Origin: Vibrio sp. SCSIO 43137
GTDB lineage: Bacteria > Pseudomonadota > Gammaproteobacteria > Enterobacterales > Vibrionaceae
Length of the DNA: 64,000 nt
Direction of reading: 5' to 3'
NCBI RefSeq assembly: GCF_028201475.1
Contig: NZ_CP116383.1
Span: 62,001-126,000 of the forward strand
A model generated the notes under the pieces. That model worked only from the letters and a program-made list of their open reading frames with translations, made no database searches and had not been told where the DNA came from. Made by a program: the position numbers and the translations under genes. Below are positions 20,504 through 28,270 of the stretch, piece after piece. The first letter of the stretch is position 1; each line of letters begins with the position of its first letter.

Positions 20504-20974
20504 ATGATTGTGTCGCCGACCAATGTGAACGTGCCACTGATTGCTCCTTCGGTCAATGTTCAGACTGAACAAGCGGCGAGAGATAACAAGGTCAGGGAAC
20601 CTGTTACGCCGCCGGTTGAACTGGCAAAGTCTAATGCAGAGCGCAGGATTACTCCGGACGACAAGCGTCGTAAACGACCTGCATGGGAGCCATCTGACCA
20701 CCCTGACTATGAACTGGACAATGAGGCGAGTGCATCGTCGGCGGAAAACGAGGGGCCAAAAGATACCTTAAGCCGGTTATTTGAGCTTATCGCGTTACAA
20801 ACTTACTCTGAAAAACAGGGTATGGGGTACACAATCCGTTTCCGGTTACCACGACGCCTTATTGAGGCAGCCATTGTTCAGGGGAAAATGGCGCGTCGAC
20901 GAACAGTGATTAAATTTCACTATGGTCACGCCGTCGCACCAAACACACCTTCAGAGGTGATCGCGGTGCTCTGA
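20504..20974 (+). CDS. conserved hypothetical protein
   Basis: I do not recognise a characterised family. The 156-residue product begins after a strong GGAGG site. Its first half is low-complexity and charged, likely disordered (ITPDDKRRKRPAWEPSD). Its second half, from about residue 85, looks folded and basic (YTIRFRLPRRLIEAA, MARRRTVIKF). No signal peptide or membrane segment is seen. A gene of unknown function sits at this place, between bioH and tex, in other vibrios, so it is likely real. Confidence 0.72.
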   Translation: MIVSPTNVNVPLIAPSVNVQTEQAARDNKVREPVTPPVELAKSNAERRITPDDKRRKRPAWEPSDHPDYELDNEASASSAENEGPKDTLSRLFELIALQTYSEKQGMGYTIRFRLPRRLIEAAIVQGKMARRRTVIKFHYGHAVAPNTPSEVIAVL

Positions 20975-21003
20975 GAGTGGAAACATTGTCAGACTATGAG
21001 CTA

Positions 21004-21052
21004 GCGGGTAGCTGGTTTCCGGCACTTACCGTGCAGAGACCAGTGCTCCCGC
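21004..21052. terminator. long imperfect hairpin, possible terminator
   Basis: The arms pair as GCGGG/CCCGC, AGC/GCT, TGGTTTC/GAGACCA and GCAC/GTGC around a five-base loop. On the plus strand a pyrimidine-rich, T-rich stretch follows, so it could end the transcript of the upstream hypothetical gene. It could instead be part of mobile-element debris, since it abuts the inverted-repeat element. Confidence 0.45.
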
Positions 21053-21075
21053 AACCTCTTTTTCCTTTTGCGACC

Positions 21076-21273
21076 TAACCTGAGCTCGGGATAATCTAAG
21101 CCACTCAGCACAGTCCTTTTAGCGCCTAACTGCTTTAAAATCAACGCAATAGACCAGCTATTGACTTGTGATTTTGCCTTGTTATTCATCTAAAATGACA
21201 GCACTGAGTCTAATGTTTAGTTACTTGCTGATTTTATTAAGTATTTAGACTTTCTTATCCCGAGCTCAGGTTA
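21076..21273. mobile_element. MITE-like element with 19-bp terminal inverted repeats
   Basis: TAACCTGAGCTCGGGATAA (21076-21094) and its exact reverse complement (21255-21273) bound a 198-base segment. If the repeat proper ends at ACCTG, both sides are flanked by TA, as TA-targeting elements leave. Inside, on the minus strand, a reading frame of about 60 codons begins MNNKAKSQVNSW and runs out through the left repeat; it has no recognisable transposase domain. The right end lies one base after the tex stop codon. A non-autonomous or internally deleted insertion sequence is the best reading. Confidence 0.55.
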
Positions 21274-21274
21274 T

Positions 21275-23584
21275 TTATTTCTTGTTCTTTGCGAATGCAG
21301 CTGCAAACGCACCACCCATAGCGCTATTAGCCGGTGCTTCTTTTCTTTGCTGACTGCTTCTCGGCCGTTGATTATTTGTGGACGGCTTTCTTGATGGGTT
21401 GTTTTGTCCCGGTTCATCGTTCAGTCGCATGGATAGACTAATCCGCTTACGCTGAACATCAACTTCCATCACTTTCACTTTGACGATATCGCCTGCCTTT
21501 ACCACGTCCCGTGGATCGGACACAAAGCGATCCGTCAGGGCGGAGATATGTACCAGACCATCCTGATGAACACCAATATCAACAAAGGCACCAAAGTTTG
21601 CCACGTTTGAAACCACGCCTTCCAGCAACATTCCCGGTTCTAAATCGCTGACGCTGTTTACCCCGTCGGCAAAAGAGGCGGTTTTAAACTCCGGCCGCGG
21701 ATCGCGTCCCGGCTTATCCAGTTCACGGATAATATCGGTGACAGTCGGAACACCAAAAGCTTCACTGGTGTAGTCTCGTGCACTTAGGGTATTCAGGAAA
21801 GCGCTGTTACCGATAAGAGCCGGAATGCTTTTCTGATTTTTCTCTGCAATAGCTTTAACCACAGGATAGGCTTCAGGGTGTACCGAGGATGCATCAAGAG
21901 GATTTTTTCCATCCATAATACGCAGGAAGCCGGCACTCTGTTCAAAGGCTTTCGGGCCTAAGCGGGCAACTTTTTTAAGTGCGGTACGGTTAATAAAGCG
22001 ACCGTTCTCATCACGGTAGCTGACAATGTTCTGCGCCATAGTAGCAGACAGGCCGGCAACCCTTGTCAGCAGGGCTGCAGAAGCAGTGTTTACATCAACC
22101 CCAACGGCGTTTACACAATCTTCAACAACGGCATCAAGACGCTTAGCCAGCATGGTCTGGCTGACGTCGTGCTGATACTGGCCGACACCGATGGATTTAG
22201 GATCTATTTTCACCAGCTCCGCCAGCGGGTCTTGTAGTCGCCTTGCAATAGAGACTGCTCCCCTGAGTGAGACATCCATCTCCGGAAACTCTTTCGCGGC
22301 TAACTCTGATGCTGAGTAAACAGAGGCGCCTGCTTCGCTGACAATAATCTTCTGCACCGAAAGGTTGGATTGTTTTAGCGTCTGAGCAACAAAGGCGTCG
22401 GTTTCCCGTGAGGCAGTACCATTGCCAATAGCAATAAGATCGACATTGTGTTTACGGATAAGCTGCTGAAGAACATGAGCCGACTTATCGAACTGATTTT
22501 GTGGCGGATTTGGGTAAATGGTATCTGTTGCCAGAACCTTGCCTGTTGAATCGACCACGGCGATTTTGGATCCGGTTCTTAGCCCCGGATCCAGGCCAAG
22601 AGTCGCTCTTGGTCCGGCTGGTGCCGCCATTAGCAAGTCTTTCAGGTTAGTGGCAAAAACGTCTATAGCATCGATTTCGGCGCGCTCTTTCATTGCTCCC
22701 ATCAGCTCGGTTTCCATATGCATAGAAACCTTGATACGCCATGCCCAGCTTATTACCTGCTTGCGCCATTTGTCGGCCGGAGAGTCTGACAGGTGGATAC
22801 CGTAATGGCGGGCAATCAGTTCTTCACAATAGGAGCCTTTGACGGTTTCATCTTGTTCAGGATCGGCTACTAGCGACAACTGCAAAAAGCCTTCGTTTCG
22901 TCCCCTGAGCATGGCAAGTGCACGGTGTGAAGGTGTGCGGCTTATTTTCTCACTGTGCTCAAAGTAGTCTTTAAATTTCTCACCAGCCTGCTGTTTTCCT
23001 TCAACCACCTTCGAGGTGATTTCGGCATGCTTAGTGAGGTAGTTACGCAGCTTTTCTATCAGGTTGGCGTCTTCGGCGATTCTTTCCATCAGGATAAAGC
23101 GGGCACCATCCAGTGCGGCCTTAGTGTCACTGATTTTCTGTTCCGGATTCAGGAACTTAGCGGCTTCCGATTCCAGATCAGTTTCAGGCTGATTCCATAG
23201 AGTATCAGCCAGAGGCTCTAACCCTGCTTCGATAGCGATCTGACCTTTGGTACGACGCTTTGGCTTAAACGGCAGATAAAGGTCTTCCAGACGAGTTTTA
23301 CTGTCGGCTGCCATAATCTCTTTTTGCAGAGAATCGCTTAGTTTTCCCTGTTCTGAAATGGATTTAAGAATAGCCTGACGGCGCTCATCCATCTCTCTGA
23401 GATAGGTCAGTCTGTTATCTAAGGTTCGTAACTGGGTATCATCCAGCCCGCCGGTTACCTCTTTACGGTAGCGGGCAATAAAAGGGATGGTGCTGCCTTC
23501 ATCAATCAGATTAATGGTGGCGTTGACCTGCTCAGGGCGAACATTCAGTTCCTGAGCGATTTGTAAGCTGATAGCCTGACTCAT
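21275..23584 (-). CDS. tex: Tex family S1 RNA-binding transcription accessory protein
   Basis: Tex (YhgF) is a cytosolic nucleic-acid-binding protein related to eukaryotic Spt6. The 769-residue protein shows the usual order: an N-terminal helical region ([17 protein letters not shown]), a YqgF/RNase H-like domain ([10 protein letters not shown]), helix-hairpin-helix repeats and a C-terminal S1 domain at about residues 645-720 ([13 protein letters not shown]). The tail is Pro/Gln/Asn-rich and ends in Ala/Lys. An inverted-repeat element lies directly after its stop codon. Confidence 0.95.
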   Translation of the reverse strand: MSQAISLQIAQELNVRPEQVNATINLIDEGSTIPFIARYRKEVTGGLDDTQLRTLDNRLTYLREMDERRQAILKSISEQGKLSDSLQKEIMAADSKTRLEDLYLPFKPKRRTKGQIAIEAGLEPLADTLWNQPETDLESEAAKFLNPEQKISDTKAALDGARFILMERIAEDANLIEKLRNYLTKHAEITSKVVEGKQQAGEKFKDYFEHSEKISRTPSHRALAMLRGRNEGFLQLSLVADPEQDETVKGSYCEELIARHYGIHLSDSPADKWRKQVISWAWRIKVSMHMETELMGAMKERAEIDAIDVFATNLKDLLMAAPAGPRATLGLDPGLRTGSKIAVVDSTGKVLATDTIYPNPPQNQFDKSAHVLQQLIRKHNVDLIAIGNGTASRETDAFVAQTLKQSNLSVQKIIVSEAGASVYSASELAAKEFPEMDVSLRGAVSIARRLQDPLAELVKIDPKSIGVGQYQHDVSQTMLAKRLDAVVEDCVNAVGVDVNTASAALLTRVAGLSATMAQNIVSYRDENGRFINRTALKKVARLGPKAFEQSAGFLRIMDGKNPLDASSVHPEAYPVVKAIAEKNQKSIPALIGNSAFLNTLSARDYTSEAFGVPTVTDIIRELDKPGRDPRPEFKTASFADGVNSVSDLEPGMLLEGVVSNVANFGAFVDIGVHQDGLVHISALTDRFVSDPRDVVKAGDIVKVKVMEVDVQRKRISLSMRLNDEPGQNNPSRKPSTNNQRPRSSQQRKEAPANSAMGGAFAAAFAKNKK

Positions 23585-23827
23585 CCGTGTTTCTCTTTGC
23601 AGTTAAATTTCTGATTTCAAACCGGTACGGTTTTTGTATCGTGAAATTTGAGGTTGTTTCTGGTTTGCTCTATAAATGGGGGCTGATATCTGAAATACCA
23701 GCTTATTTTTGCTCTGATTTGCTTTGATTCACAATCAGAACGGCCTGTAATGGCTAGACTAAATCAGAGTTTTGGTTTTTGTGCCTAATCATAAGCATGA
23801 TTCGGCTGGTTAAGTGACAGGAGTGGT

Positions 23828-24400
23828 ATGAAGGAACAAAATCCACACAGTGACGGCGACGCTTTGCCTTGTGCTATGCGGGCATGGAGTGCCAATGAGC
23901 AGCAACTGGCACAGTGGCTGTATAAACAGACGCGGGATAAAGAGCTGTCGCACGACATATTACAAGAAGTCTTTATCCGGGTGATGGGGCAGGGATCTGC
24001 GTTTTGTGATGTTCAGAACAGCAAGGCGTGGATGTTCAGGGTTGCTCATAACCTTATGATTGATTCTGCCCGTCAGCAGAGCTTCCAGCCCATAGAGGCC
24101 GATGTTGAAGCGGAAGAAGTGCAACTGGATGTGTTTGATCTGATTGCCATCAGTTGCCTGCCCAGAGTGCTTTCAGAACTTCCCCAGCCTGACAGGGAAA
24201 TTATCACAGCCTGTGATCTTCAGGGAATGAACCAACAAGCATTCGCTATTCAGCATGGTTTAAGTCTGCCGGCGGTTAAATCCCGTATCCGTCGTGCCAG
24301 AGAAAAACTACGGGAACAGCTGAAAACCTCCTGCAAAGTGCGCTTTGATGAAAGCAAGCAGGTGTGCTGCTTTGTTCCCCGAGATCAGCCACAGGAATAA
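23828..24400 (+). CDS. ECF sigma factor, SigZ-like
   Basis: This 190-residue protein has sigma region 2 (ELSHDILQEVFIRV, KAWMFRVAHNLMID) and region 4 with a helix-turn-helix (SLPAVKSRIRRAREKLREQL), so it should direct RNA polymerase to a small set of promoters. A C-terminal tail with three cysteines (one about ten residues before a CC pair) is typical of SigZ-type proteins and could sense metal or redox state. AGGAG lies five bases upstream of the ATG. No anti-sigma gene is adjacent; the next genes encode a permease and a CxxC protein on the same strand. Confidence 0.85.
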   Translation: MKEQNPHSDGDALPCAMRAWSANEQQLAQWLYKQTRDKELSHDILQEVFIRVMGQGSAFCDVQNSKAWMFRVAHNLMIDSARQQSFQPIEADVEAEEVQLDVFDLIAISCLPRVLSELPQPDREIITACDLQGMNQQAFAIQHGLSLPAVKSRIRRAREKLREQLKTSCKVRFDESKQVCCFVPRDQPQE

Positions 24401-24496
24401 TATCGTCTGGCTCTGAAACTTTTTTAAAAAAATCTGCATCCTTTTGTCTGCTCATCCGTCTGGAAGGTATAAGACCTAAATTACAAAAGGATAATG

Positions 24497-25492
24497 ATGT
24501 TTCAGCTGTTTACCGATCTCGCCTCATGGCTGGTTTTCGATCTTCTTAATCTCTCTCCTGACACTAAGCTGGGCGATGCCCTGCACTTTTTTGTTGAAGA
24601 CACCAGCAAGATTTTTGTTCTGTTACTGGTGATGATCTACTTTATCGCCCTGATCCGTGCCTCGCTGGATGTTGAGCGTGTCAGGGACTATCTGGCCGGA
24701 AAGCATCGCTTTTTCGGCTATTTTCTCGGTTCCATGTTTGGCTCCGTCACTCCCTTCTGTTCCTGCTCAAGTATCCCTGTATTTCTCGGTTTTACCTCTG
24801 CCGGTATTCCGCTGGGGGTCACCATGGCGTTTCTGATTACTTCTCCGCTGATCAATGAAGTGGCCGTATTGCTGCTGGTCAGTTTACTGGGCTGGCAGTT
24901 TACCCTGCTCTATATCTCTGTCGGCATGCTGGTGGGGATGCTGGGTGGTTTTTTCCTCGATGTCATTAAGGCCGAGCGATGGCTGCACTCTTTTGCCGCT
25001 GAGGCTTTACAGCAGGGCATTGAAGCTCAACAGCAGGGGGAGGCTGAAACCAGTAGCCAGAAAACTCTGTCCCTCAGAGAGCGTCAAACTTTTGCCAGCA
25101 GCGAAACCCGTGAGATTTTTTCTCGTGTCTGGAAGTGGGTATTTATTGGTGTCGGGTTGGGGGCAGCCTTGCATGGCTTTGTCCCTGACGGCTGGATTGA
25201 GGCTCATCTTGGTGACCGGCAATGGTGGTCAGTTCCTGCGGCAGTATTGCTGGGTATTCCCCTTTACTCGAATGCGACAGGTGTCATTCCGGTTATGGAA
25301 AGTCTGCTGGTGAATGGTTTGCCGGTGGGAACGACTCTGGCCTTTTGTATGAGTACGGTGGCGGCCAGTTTTCCTGAGTTTATTTTGTTAAAGCAGGTGA
25401 TGAAGTGGAAGCTTCTGAGTGTGCTTTTCGTATTGTTGTTGACGGCATTTACTGTGGTTGGCTGGATATTTAATTACCTGCCAATTAATTAG
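24497..25492 (+). CDS. YraQ/UPF0718-type permease
   Basis: The predicted 331-residue inner-membrane protein has about eight hydrophobic segments. It carries the family hallmark CSCSSIPVF followed by SAGIPLGVTMAFLITSPLINE near residue 95. Family members are putative permeases; some are linked to metalloid or redox resistance, but the substrate here is unknown. The ATG at 24494 is an equally possible start one codon earlier. The gene follows the sigma factor by about 95 bases and precedes the small thioredoxin-like gene by 19, suggesting one operon. Confidence 0.8.
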   Translation: MFQLFTDLASWLVFDLLNLSPDTKLGDALHFFVEDTSKIFVLLLVMIYFIALIRASLDVERVRDYLAGKHRFFGYFLGSMFGSVTPFCSCSSIPVFLGFTSAGIPLGVTMAFLITSPLINEVAVLLLVSLLGWQFTLLYISVGMLVGMLGGFFLDVIKAERWLHSFAAEALQQGIEAQQQGEAETSSQKTLSLRERQTFASSETREIFSRVWKWVFIGVGLGAALHGFVPDGWIEAHLGDRQWWSVPAAVLLGIPLYSNATGVIPVMESLLVNGLPVGTTLAFCMSTVAASFPEFILLKQVMKWKLLSVLFVLLLTAFTVVGWIFNYLPIN

Positions 25493-25511
25493 GCAGAAAT
25501 AAGGAGTAAAA

Positions 25512-25742
25512 ATGAAAGTAGTAAAAGTACTAGGTTCCGGATGTAAAAACTGTCAGGTGACAGCGGCCTTAATTGAAAAAGTAATCGGAGAGAAGGGTGT
25601 CAGTATTGAGCTGGTTAAAGTAGAAGATATCAGGGATATCATGGCCTACAAAGTAATGAAAACACCCGCTGTGGTGATTGATGAGCAGGTAGTCCATAAA
25701 GGCAGTGTGCCGCAAGAAGCTGAGGTTCAGAGCTGGTTCTAA
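25512..25742 (+). CDS. small thioredoxin-fold redox-active disulfide protein
   Basis: The 76-residue protein matches the 'redox-active disulfide protein 2' family: a minimal thioredoxin fold with the motif SGCKNCQ at about residues 9-15 and a cis-proline segment (KTPAVVID) near residue 50. AAGGAG precedes the start. These proteins are regularly encoded beside YraQ-type permeases, and a partnership in thiol chemistry is likely. Confidence 0.88.
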   Translation: MKVVKVLGSGCKNCQVTAALIEKVIGEKGVSIELVKVEDIRDIMAYKVMKTPAVVIDEQVVHKGSVPQEAEVQSWF

Positions 25743-25762
25743 AGTAGAAGAGCTTAGAAATA

Positions 25763-25790
25763 AGGGTCAGAGGCATTGGCTTCTGACCCT
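25763..25790. terminator. bidirectional terminator between the thioredoxin-like gene and xanP
   Basis: AGGGTCAGA and TCTGACCCT form a nine-pair stem with a ten-base loop between convergent genes. The flanks are A/T-rich without a perfect T-run on either strand. Confidence 0.65.
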
Positions 25791-25798
25791 GATAAGAA

Positions 25799-27205
25799 TT
25801 ATTTGCTTACTTCGGCAAGGACTTCGTCTGCTGACGGCTGCTCTTGCTGTTTTTCTGCTCGTGGCAGAATAATATTCAGCACAATCGCAGTGATGCCGCC
25901 TGCAGAGATACCTGATGAGAAGATGCTTTTGATAAACTCAGGCATAAACTGAAGAATCTCCGGCTTCTGGGCAATACCCAGACCCATTGAGAAGGAGAGT
26001 GCCATAATCAGGATGGCTCTTCTGTCCAGCTCTTCCCTTGAGATAATGCGGATACCAGCCGCAGCAATGGTACCAAACATAACAATGGTCGCTCCGCCCA
26101 GCACTGGCTCAGGGATTAACTGAACAAAAGCTGCAACACCTGGAAACAGGCCGAGCAGAACTAACATACCGGCAATAAAATAACCCACGTAACGGCTGGC
26201 AACACCAGTCAGCAGAATCACACCGTTGTTCTGGCTGAAGGTAGAGTTAGGGAAGCTGTTAAACAGTGCAGCGATAGCTGAGTTTAAGCCGTCAGCCAAT
26301 ACACCGCCTTTGATGCGCTTAATATATACCGGCCCTTTCACCGGCTCTCCCGACACTTCTGAAGTCGCGGTGATGTCTCCGATTGCTTCAATAGCAGTGA
26401 TCAGAAATACCAGTACTAAAGGAATAAAGAACGACCAGTCAAAGCTAAGTCCGAATTGCATTGGCACCGGTACCGCAAACAGAGCGGTTTCCGTTGCTGA
26501 AGAGTTATCAATCATGCCCATAAGATAAGCAGCTATATAGCCTACTGTCATAGCGATAACGATAGAAGCAACACGGATATAAGGGTTAGCGGCACGGTTA
26601 AGAATAATAATCAGGCTAAGAACAATACCGGCCAGAGCCAGTTTATCCAGACTACCAAAGGTTCCGTCCCCCAGTGCTGAATAACCACCACCGATAGAGA
26701 CCAGCCCTACCTGAATCAAGGTTAAACCAATCAAAGTCACCACTATGCCGGAAACCAGAGGTGAAATAATCTTGCGTGCATACTCCAGCACTCTGGAAAG
26801 CAACATTTCTGCTGTTGAAGCGAGCAGTATGGTGCCGAAAATCGCCGCCATCATGGTTGAGATATCCGCGCCACCCTGTTTAAGGGAAAGCCCTGCACCA
26901 ATAATCGGGCCGAGAAAGTTAAAACTGGTTCCCTGAATCGATAGCAACCCTGAGCCTACCGGGCCAAAGGTTCTTATCTGTATAAAAGAGGAGATACCCG
27001 ATGCAAACAGAGACATACTGATTATGGTATTGGTCTGTTCTGCCGGGACATCAAGTGCCTGGCAAATGATCAGAGAAGGGGTGATGACTGCTACAAACAT
27101 GGCCAACAGGTGCTGGAACGCTGCAAAAATGGTTTGTGGCAAAGGAGGTCTATCATTTAGTTGATAGACCAGTTCGGACTTACGCGAAGCGTTGCTCGTC
27201 GTCAT
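25799..27205 (-). CDS. xanP: xanthine permease XanP (NCS2 family)
   Basis: XanP imports xanthine with protons across the inner membrane. The 468-residue protein aligns throughout with what I recall of Escherichia coli XanP: the N-terminal [14 protein letters not shown], then [17 protein letters not shown], the QN-containing signature [14 protein letters not shown], and about 14 membrane helices. An AGGAAA ribosome site lies eight bases before the ATG. A sigma-70-like promoter with an overlapping PurR box lies about 200 bases upstream, so purine repression is expected. Confidence 0.93.
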   Translation of the reverse strand: MTTSNASRKSELVYQLNDRPPLPQTIFAAFQHLLAMFVAVITPSLIICQALDVPAEQTNTIISMSLFASGISSFIQIRTFGPVGSGLLSIQGTSFNFLGPIIGAGLSLKQGGADISTMMAAIFGTILLASTAEMLLSRVLEYARKIISPLVSGIVVTLIGLTLIQVGLVSIGGGYSALGDGTFGSLDKLALAGIVLSLIIILNRAANPYIRVASIVIAMTVGYIAAYLMGMIDNSSATETALFAVPVPMQFGLSFDWSFFIPLVLVFLITAIEAIGDITATSEVSGEPVKGPVYIKRIKGGVLADGLNSAIAALFNSFPNSTFSQNNGVILLTGVASRYVGYFIAGMLVLLGLFPGVAAFVQLIPEPVLGGATIVMFGTIAAAGIRIISREELDRRAILIMALSFSMGLGIAQKPEILQFMPEFIKSIFSSGISAGGITAIVLNIILPRAEKQQEQPSADEVLAEVSK

Positions 27206-27405
27206 TTTTAATTTTCCTAATTTTAGTTTTACTTAGCGATCGCTGAATGGGATGGCTAAGTTGAGCTCGATGGGTAATCAGGGCTGTTAATTCAATTAGA
27301 TACAACAGTCCCTGAAAATCCGTTCTGTGATTGCTGTTAATCAGAATCGGCTCAGGTTTGGGCTTATTTTCAATATTCTGCTGATGCAATATTGAATGGT
27401 GCGGG

Positions 27406-27433
27406 ATTATATCGACTATTTCCAGAAAAGCAA
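27406..27433 (-). promoter_or_regulatory. xanP promoter
   Basis: On the minus strand TTGCTT (plus positions 27428-27433) and a perfect TATAAT (27406-27411) are separated by 16 bases. The -35 element lies inside the PurR box, a geometry expected for repression. Confidence 0.65.
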
Positions 27434-27443
27434 ACGATTGCGT
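27428..27443. promoter_or_regulatory. PurR operator (PUR box) of xanP
   Basis: AAGCAAACGATTGCGT matches every defined position of the enterobacterial PurR consensus ANGCAANCGNTTNCNT, including the central CG. It overlaps the -35 element of the best promoter upstream of a xanthine permease, which makes functional sense. It rests on sequence match only. Confidence 0.75.
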
Positions 27444-27484
27444 ATGGGTAAGTAAAAAATAATGAATAAGTTAAGGGAAAATGA

Positions 27485-28171
27485 TTAGCGACGCTGCATC
27501 TCTGCCCACCAGGCTTGGTCTGCAATTATTTGTCCTTCACTGTCCAGCGGCGGATAGGGAAGCTTTTTACGTTTGGCTACCTTTGCCAGAACCGGATGAC
27601 CACGCTCAAACAGGGTTTTATGAATTACTTCTTCCGGCAGGGCAGAGGTTTCTCTGTCGTACATTCCGGCCAGTTGTCGCTGCCTTTGCGCTTCAAACAG
27701 AATGAGTGCGCTGGCTACGGAGACGTTAAGGGACTGCACCATGCCGACCATAGGGATAATAATATCCTGATCCGCCAGCGTAAGGGCGTGACTTGAAATT
27801 CCGTGCTTTTCTCCGCCAAGGATAATGGCGGTTGGCTTGGTGTAGTCAATGTCACGAAAATCGACGGCGTTATCTGACAAGTTTGTCGCCAGTACCTGCA
27901 TATCTTGCTGTCTTAGTGCCGTTACAGCACTATCAATGCTGTCGTGCGTCTCTACTTCAACCCAGTTTCTGGCGCCTGCCGAGGTATGGCTAAGGGTACG
28001 CATTTTTTCGTCCGGCCATACAGCATGAACCTTATGTACACCGGCTGCATCTGCGGTGCGTATTACTGCAGAAACATTGTTGGGCTTATGAACCTGTTCC
28101 AGACAAAGAGTAAGATCCGGCTGACGGGCTTTAAGTACGGTCTGAATTCTGCTGTAGCGTTCTGGGTTCAT
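27485..28171 (-). CDS. trmH: tRNA (guanosine(18)-2'-O)-methyltransferase
   Basis: TrmH (SpoU) methylates the ribose of G18 in the tRNA D-loop. The 228-residue SPOUT protein shows the knot-forming motifs HKPNNVSAVIRTADAAG near the N-terminus, LGGEKHGIS, and PMVGMVQSLNVSVASAL. It follows spoT on the same strand, with a terminator between them. In E. coli and other vibrios recG comes next; here the 279 bases to xanP hold no trace of it. Confidence 0.95.
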   Translation of the reverse strand: MNPERYSRIQTVLKARQPDLTLCLEQVHKPNNVSAVIRTADAAGVHKVHAVWPDEKMRTLSHTSAGARNWVEVETHDSIDSAVTALRQQDMQVLATNLSDNAVDFRDIDYTKPTAIILGGEKHGISSHALTLADQDIIIPMVGMVQSLNVSVASALILFEAQRQRQLAGMYDRETSALPEEVIHKTLFERGHPVLAKVAKRKKLPYPPLDSEGQIIADQAWWAEMQRR

Positions 28172-28216
28172 AACTTTCTTTCGTTGTTAAGATTTCGTTT
28201 TTTAAATAATGCGCTT

Positions 28217-28250
28217 TAAAAAAGAAGAAGCCGATACTATCGACTTCTTC
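28217..28250 (-). terminator. rho-independent terminator of spoT
   Basis: GAAGAAG/CTTCTTC plus CGAT/ATCG form an 11-pair stem with one mismatch and a three-base loop. On the minus strand it lies about 20 bases after the spoT stop and runs into seven T. Confidence 0.85.
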
Positions 28251-28270
28251 ATCCGGTTAAATCATGCTGT

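Noticed and set aside
21001..21189. 62-codon minus-strand frame as a real gene or named transposase
   Set aside because: It runs through an inverted repeat and shows no transposase catalytic motif; it is better explained as element debris.
27180..27389. Minus-strand frame overlapping the xanP start
   Set aside because: It spans the xanP leader and start codon in a different frame, without any ribosome site.
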